From NCBI GenBank assembly GCA_023512835.1, contig CM042092.1, forward strand, positions 46,652,400 through 46,716,399: a stretch of 64,000 nt of DNA, written 5' to 3'. Below are positions 59,550 to 64,000 of the stretch, one piece after another; positions within the stretch are counted from its first letter, which is position 1; every line of letters begins with the position of its first letter. The stretch is from Taxillus chinensis. Its lineage: Eukaryota > Streptophyta > Magnoliopsida > Santalales > Loranthaceae. The translations under genes and the position numbers were made by a program. Below the pieces are notes generated by a model. That model was not told where the DNA came from, did not search any database, and saw only the letters and a list, made by a program, of their open reading frames with translations.

Positions 59550-61268
59550 TGTCACGCCCCGGATTTCCAGCCGAGGAGACTGGAACGTGACCCTCCCTTT
59601 ATCCGAGTTTGGATAAAGGGGTAAGGATACAATTTGCCCACACAGGACACCATACATTTCACAACAAATATTCAGAGAGACAGTCATACATATATATTAA
59701 GTTCAAACCATTATTAACATGTCCAAACATGTTTGTATTACATTTAACTCCTCAATACAATATCTCCCCCACTGGGATTACAAGGCCTCAACGGGATTAC
59801 ATAACTGAAATAACATAAAACAAAGCCACAAAACAGAACTGTCTCCCACCTTGGTGTTCCCACGTAACGCTTGTAGGTTCCTGCAAGAAAACACACCACA
59901 GTAGGAGGGGTGAGCAACCACAGTTCAGTAGGGATCATGTCTCCCCAACCCATCCCATGCTCCTACTATCTACATGAAGAAGTGCACAGGTGCGGTGTCG
60001 TGGCAATTACATTCTAAACAAGGTCATAATCAATAATATACACAACAAGTCACAAAACAAGTACAACCATTGCCACAGCCACAAAGGCTCCTCAGTCTGT
60101 CCTAGACAGTAACTCAGCCTCTCAGCCTCCTCAGGTACACAAGCATTGCCTCAGCCTCTCAGGCTTCTTGGGCTCCACAGACATTGCCTCAGCCTCTCGG
60201 GCTTCTTAGGCTCAGTCAGTCTCACTGACATAACACCAAACACTTAACATACATCTCAGCCATTCAAACATAACATCAAACACTTAACATGCATATCCAT
60301 ACTGGCATAACATCAAACACTTAGCATACCCCCTCACGGGCATAACATCAAACACTTTTCAGGCATAACCACACTGGCATAACATCAATCACATAACATG
60401 CATGGCCTCACAGGCATAATATCAAACACATAATATGCATGGCCTCATAGGCATAATATCAAACACATACACGCCACTGAAGGCCAACATCCATATAGGA
60501 GATCACACCTACATGGATTCACATATAATATATTCAGATTACAAATCGCCTACCACAAGGCCATAACCTTGGGATAGGTCCAAGGAAGAACAAAACCCCT
60601 ACCTTGCAAGTGTCCTTCTGCTCCTGCCTCCACGCTAGACACCGTCCACCCACGCGAACCACCATGGCAACGATCCGGAGGTTCCCTCCCTCTCTCTCTC
60701 TCTATAGTGGCTGTGATGGCGAAAGAACCCAAAGAACCCTAAACCTAAGCCCGAACCCCTTTATATAGACACCACAACATCAAAACGACGTAGTTTTGAT
60801 TAAGTGAAACCCAGCATCAAAACGATGCAGTTTTGATCGCACAAGCTACAACCTTTCCACATCCATACAAGACAAAATACTCATAATTCCAACATGGTCC
60901 TTTGGGAAAAGATGATTAGAATAACAAAACCAAGCTAACGGTACAAAAATATGGTTGCACGCCATAATGCACGTCATATCCCCATATGACGTGCGGCTCC
61001 AAATCTTTGTGAAATTCTACCCCAAGCTTCCTAGCATCATGTAGAAGGTAGGCATGCAATAAAAACCTTGCACGTCATAATGCCCCATATGACGTGCACT
61101 CGATTTATGCCTCCCTAGGCTGCCCTCTTTCGTCAAAAGTTCCCTATTTGGTAAATAAAATGATTTGGCTGAAGTCCATGAGTAGAAGTTCCCCAAAAAC
61201 TAGAAAATTGCCACTCAAAAGGAAAAACTGTGACTAACTCCACACATCCCAAAACACGGGTCATTACA
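59550..61268 (-). repeat. Solo LTR of a chromovirus-like element, antisense
   Basis: 1719 bases, plus strand TGTCACGCCCCGG to CGGGTCATTACA, TSD CTATG (59545-59549 and 61269-61273). Reverse complement is related to 34000-35942. 60100-60470 has short repeats of GGCATAACATCAAACAC. A minus-strand promoter region lies at 60660-60837. Confidence 0.92.
60660..60837 (-). promoter_or_regulatory. LTR promoter: paired palindromes, TATA box, telo-box, CT leader
   Basis: Palindromes at 60779-60800 and 60816-60837 (arms ATCAAAAC and GTTTTGAT), TATA box (minus CTATATAAAG) at 60768-60759, AACCCTAAACCTAAG at 60734-60750 and CT repeats at 60685-60704. Same arrangement as 34421-34585. Confidence 0.6.
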
Positions 61269-61475
61269 CTATGAGGGTGGCTTCTTGGGCCAGATAGCTT
61301 CTTGGGCTACGAAAGTGACATCTTGGGTTAGATAGCTTCTTGGGCTATGAGGGTGGCTTCTTGGGCCGGATAGCTCTTGGGCTACAAAAGTGACATCTTG
61401 GGTCGGATAGCTTCTTGGGCTATGAGGGTGGCTTCTTGGGCCAAATGGTAGTAAGACAACATCTTGGGCTTTGAA

Positions 61476-62614
61476 TAGGTGACTCTATCATGGCTCCCTC
61501 TGCGAGTTCACTCTAAGAGATCGCTCTACGAGGTTACCACTTAAGAGTCATGTTTGGGCTTACGATTTAGGTCAGCCGGGTTTTAGTTCTTTGATTCTAA
61601 AAAGGAATTCCATTTGTCGAGGGTGAGTCCTCATTTGTCTTTAGAGACGGTTTTTGAAGCTTAACGGTTGCTGGATCATGAGATGTCATCCTGGGGTGTA
61701 AGCAATTTGTGAGAAGAGCAAACATGCTATTGATGTATCCTAATGATGCATGAAGATGTCAATCCTTGTGAGAAGGATGCATGAATGCATGTGAGTTTAT
61801 GATTAAGTTTGAAAATCTTTCTCCTCCACTTGGGAATGGGGCCAGTGAATGACTTATGCTTTTTGTTCTCTCTTTGCTGCAAGAGACCTGGGCTCCATCA
61901 TTTCTACATGCTTATACCCTCTTGCATGAATGTTCAAGAAAACTCTGCTTGGGGGAATTTTTGAAAAAGAATTTTGAAAAATGATAAAGAGTTTTGAAAA
62001 AACTACATCATTGCACATAACATGACTTATGTATTACCATAAGAGTTAAACAAGTCTTCCTTTTATGGTACAGAATGATGACTTTTTTAAGATATTGGTT
62101 TACAAAGTTGATCAAAGTATGCTCAAAACTTGACCAAATTTTCTATTCGCAGGCCGGCCTCTGTTGTGGAGTAACCGATCGGTCCCTCTAAGATGCTTGA
62201 GATCTTATCAGACTGCTTCAGGTGACTTTGGATCCTGGTCCCTTTGTTTGGCTTTGTATTTTACCCTTAGTGCCCTTTTGGGTTTTCACCAAGTCCGCTC
62301 ATTTGTTTTGACTTTCTCTTCTTTGTACCAAAATGAGATTTTGTTGCCATTTATATGAAGGAGGTGATGAGTGTGAGATTTAGACTCACTTGGGTAAGTT
62401 GATTTTGATTTAGCATAAATGGTGAACGACCGTTTGGAATTCTTTTGCAAGATGAGAAGGCTTTTTTTTTTGGCCCTTCGGTGCTTTCCTTTTTTGCTTT
62501 TACTCAGGGAAAGGCTCCCTAAATGGTAAATAAGGATAGAGAAAAGGTTAAGGAACATGGAGCATTCTTTCAATAAATGGCGATTTCAAATCCACTTTGG
62601 TACAAGAACAGAAA
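61476..62614 (-). other. Tat-type element 3' untranslated region, non-repeat part
   Basis: No ORF with recognisable product; unique-looking sequence between the tandem repeats and the pol stop. The minus ORF 62573-62286 is Lys/Ser-rich without any domain I recognise. Confidence 0.55.
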
Positions 62615-64000
62615 TTAAACATAAAATTTCTTTACAGCATCACTGTTTACAGGGTTCGGGAGTTCATCTCCATCCATTTTGGTGAGGACGAGTGCACCAC
62701 CCGAGAATGCTCTTTTTACAACATACGACCCATCATAGTTTGGAGTCCATTTGCCTCTTTGATCATGCTGTATTGGTAGTATCTTTTTTCAGGACTAGGT
62801 CTCCTTCTCGAAATGCCCTCGGTCGCACCTATTTGTTAAAGCTAGCCATCATTCTCTTTTAATAAAGCTGACCTCGGCAAACTATTGTGAATTGCTTCCC
62901 GTCAATCAGGTTCAACTGTTTGAAACGGTTCTTAACACATTCGGCTTCATCTAGCTTGGTATCCATAAGCACCTTCAAAGATGGGATTTCTACCTCCACC
63001 AGAAAATGACCTCCATGCCATAAACTAAGGAAAATGGCATTGCCCTAGTTGAAGTCCGGATTGTGGTTCTATAGGCATGTAATGCATATGGGAGTTTATT
63101 GCTCCAATCTTTGTACGTTTTAGTCATTTTCTGGATAATATTCTTGATGTTCTTGTTTGTTGCTTCTACTACTCCGTTCATTTGAGGACGGTACGGTGTT
63201 GAGTTGCGATGTCGGATTTTGAACTGTTCACACAAATTGTCCATCATCCGATTGTTTAGATTGGCAGCATTATCTGTTATAATGTGCTCCGAGAGCCCAT
63301 AGCGGCACACGATGTTGTTGCGGACAAACTTAGTGATTACTAACCGAGTGACTTGGACGTAGGGAGGCCGCTTCGACCCACTTAGTGAAATAGTCGATGG
63401 CTACAAGAATAAATCTATGTCCATTAGAGGCTTTTGGGAATATGGGCCCAATGACGTCCATGCCCCATAATGCAAATGGCCACTGAGATGTAAGCACGTG
63501 TAGCTTAGATGGGGGTGCTTGAATGTGATCCCCATAAATCTGGCATTTAAGACATTTACGCACGTGCTCAATGCAGTCTTTTTCTATAGTAACCCAATAG
63601 TAGCCCATCCTCATGATCTGCTTAGTTAGTGTACGCCCATTTGCATGAGATCCACAATCGCCATTGTGAACCTCATTGGTGACCCGAGCTGTTTCATCTT
63701 TGTCTAAGCACCACAGCAAAATTTGGATATGGTTGCGTCTGTATAGCATTGAACCGTTGAGGAAGTAATTGATGCTTGCTTGCCGGATATTTCTTTTTTC
63801 TGCTTCTGAGGCCCCTACCGGATATGAGTGTTGGGACAGGTACTGTTTGATATCTTGATACCAAGGCTTGTTGTCGGCGTCAACATTGGTTACCATGTTG
63901 TAAATGGGTTCCTTGTTTATATTGATGTCAAAGCATGATGGTATTTCGAAGCATGTGTCCAATCGAAGGAGGGAGGCTAGAGTTGCTAAAGCATCAGGAA
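62615..64000 (-). pseudogene. pol: Tat-type Gypsy pol: RNase H end and integrase
   Basis: Open from the window edge to 63330: the RNase H tail (DALATLASLL), then the zinc domain (His in EVHNGDCGSHANG, CIEHVRKCLKCQ) and the integrase core with Asp in GMDVIGPIFP and YFTKWVEA. A frameshift near 63340 leads to 63310-62990 with Asp in IITDNAANL and Glu in GVVEATNKN. Further shifts lead to the C-terminal GKWTPNYDGSYVVKRAF, TKMDGDELPNPVNSDAVK and the stop TAA at 62617-62615. The zinc HHCC and D-D-E residues are all present. In the family it inserts cDNA into host chromatin. At least three lesions. Confidence 0.87.

Larger units (their letters stand above)
59200..61475 (-). repeat. Tandem repeats in the Tat 3' untranslated region
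   Basis: Units of about 85-90 bases, GGCTATGAGGGTGGCTTCTT, GGATAGCTTCTTGGGC and GAAAGTGACATCTTGGG, at 59200-59549 and 61269-61475, split by the solo LTR. Tat-lineage elements are known to carry tandem repeats in this position. Confidence 0.85.
56903..64000 (-). mobile_element. Tat-type Ty3/Gypsy element, 3' part (continues past the window)
   Basis: Minus-strand element: 3' LTR (56903-59050), polypurine tract (59051-59065), long repeat-rich 3' untranslated region (59066-62614, containing a solo LTR) and the end of pol (62615-64000). The integrase sequence style (GVVEATNKNIK, RGKWTPNYDGSYVV) is that of the Tat/Athila branch, which lacks a chromodomain. Inserted in the RT gene of Copia B copy 3 at 56902/56903. 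Confidence 0.88.

Noticed and set aside
62286..62573. Minus ORF of 95 residues after Tat pol
   Set aside because: Basic low-complexity peptide, no start context or domain; probably chance.

Overview
The window looks like plant nuclear heterochromatin, most likely from an angiosperm. It is made almost entirely of nested, mostly broken LTR retrotransposons. I see no host single-copy gene, tRNA gene, rRNA gene, CRISPR array or bacterial operon. The plant assignment rests on Copia elements with a tRNA-iMet primer site, Ty3/Gypsy chromoviruses with a chromodomain, Tat-type Gypsy elements, and plant-style TATA, telo-box and CT-rich leaders. The species cannot be named from this.

Layout, left to right. 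(1) 1-5623: plus-strand Copia element (family B, copy 1), gag to RNase H, cut at both ends. (2) 5624-22694: minus-strand Copia element (family A). It has a truncated 3' LTR, an extra 3' gene for a Ulp1-like cysteine protease, pol, gag, a primer-binding site and a 5' LTR. A 3.8-kb solo LTR (17118-20912, TSD GTGAT) sits inside that 5' LTR. (3) 22695-about 27000: 3' end of a minus-strand family-B Copia (copy 2), with LTR, polypurine tract and its own broken Ulp1-like gene. (4) 27890-39416: remains of a minus-strand chromovirus with a nearly identical tandem duplication. It is interrupted by a solo LTR (34000-35942, TSD ATATT), a Copia-B LTR fragment and Tat-like LTR pieces. (5) 40120-56902: plus-strand Copia-B (copy 3) with an intact 5' LTR. 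Its integrase is split by an antisense solo LTR of the same family (TSD AATGT). That solo LTR is in turn split by a complete minus-strand chromovirus (44109-54214, TSD AATAG). (6) 56903-64000: minus-strand Tat-type Gypsy element inserted in the Copia-B reverse transcriptase, continuing past the window. Its 3' untranslated repeats are split by a solo LTR (59550-61268, TSD CTATG).

The most interesting content is the 3' gene shared by both Copia families. It lies between pol and the polypurine tract and encodes an N-terminal conserved domain, a disordered linker, a coiled coil and a Ulp1/C48 protease domain. The His-Asp-Gln-Cys residues are readable in both copies. In family A the gene has what looks like its own plant-type promoter and leader. 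SUMO-type proteases captured by plant MULE DNA transposons are known; a Copia lineage with such a gene in the 'env-like' position deserves attention.

All coding regions carry nonsense changes or frameshifts, so no element here appears autonomous as it stands.
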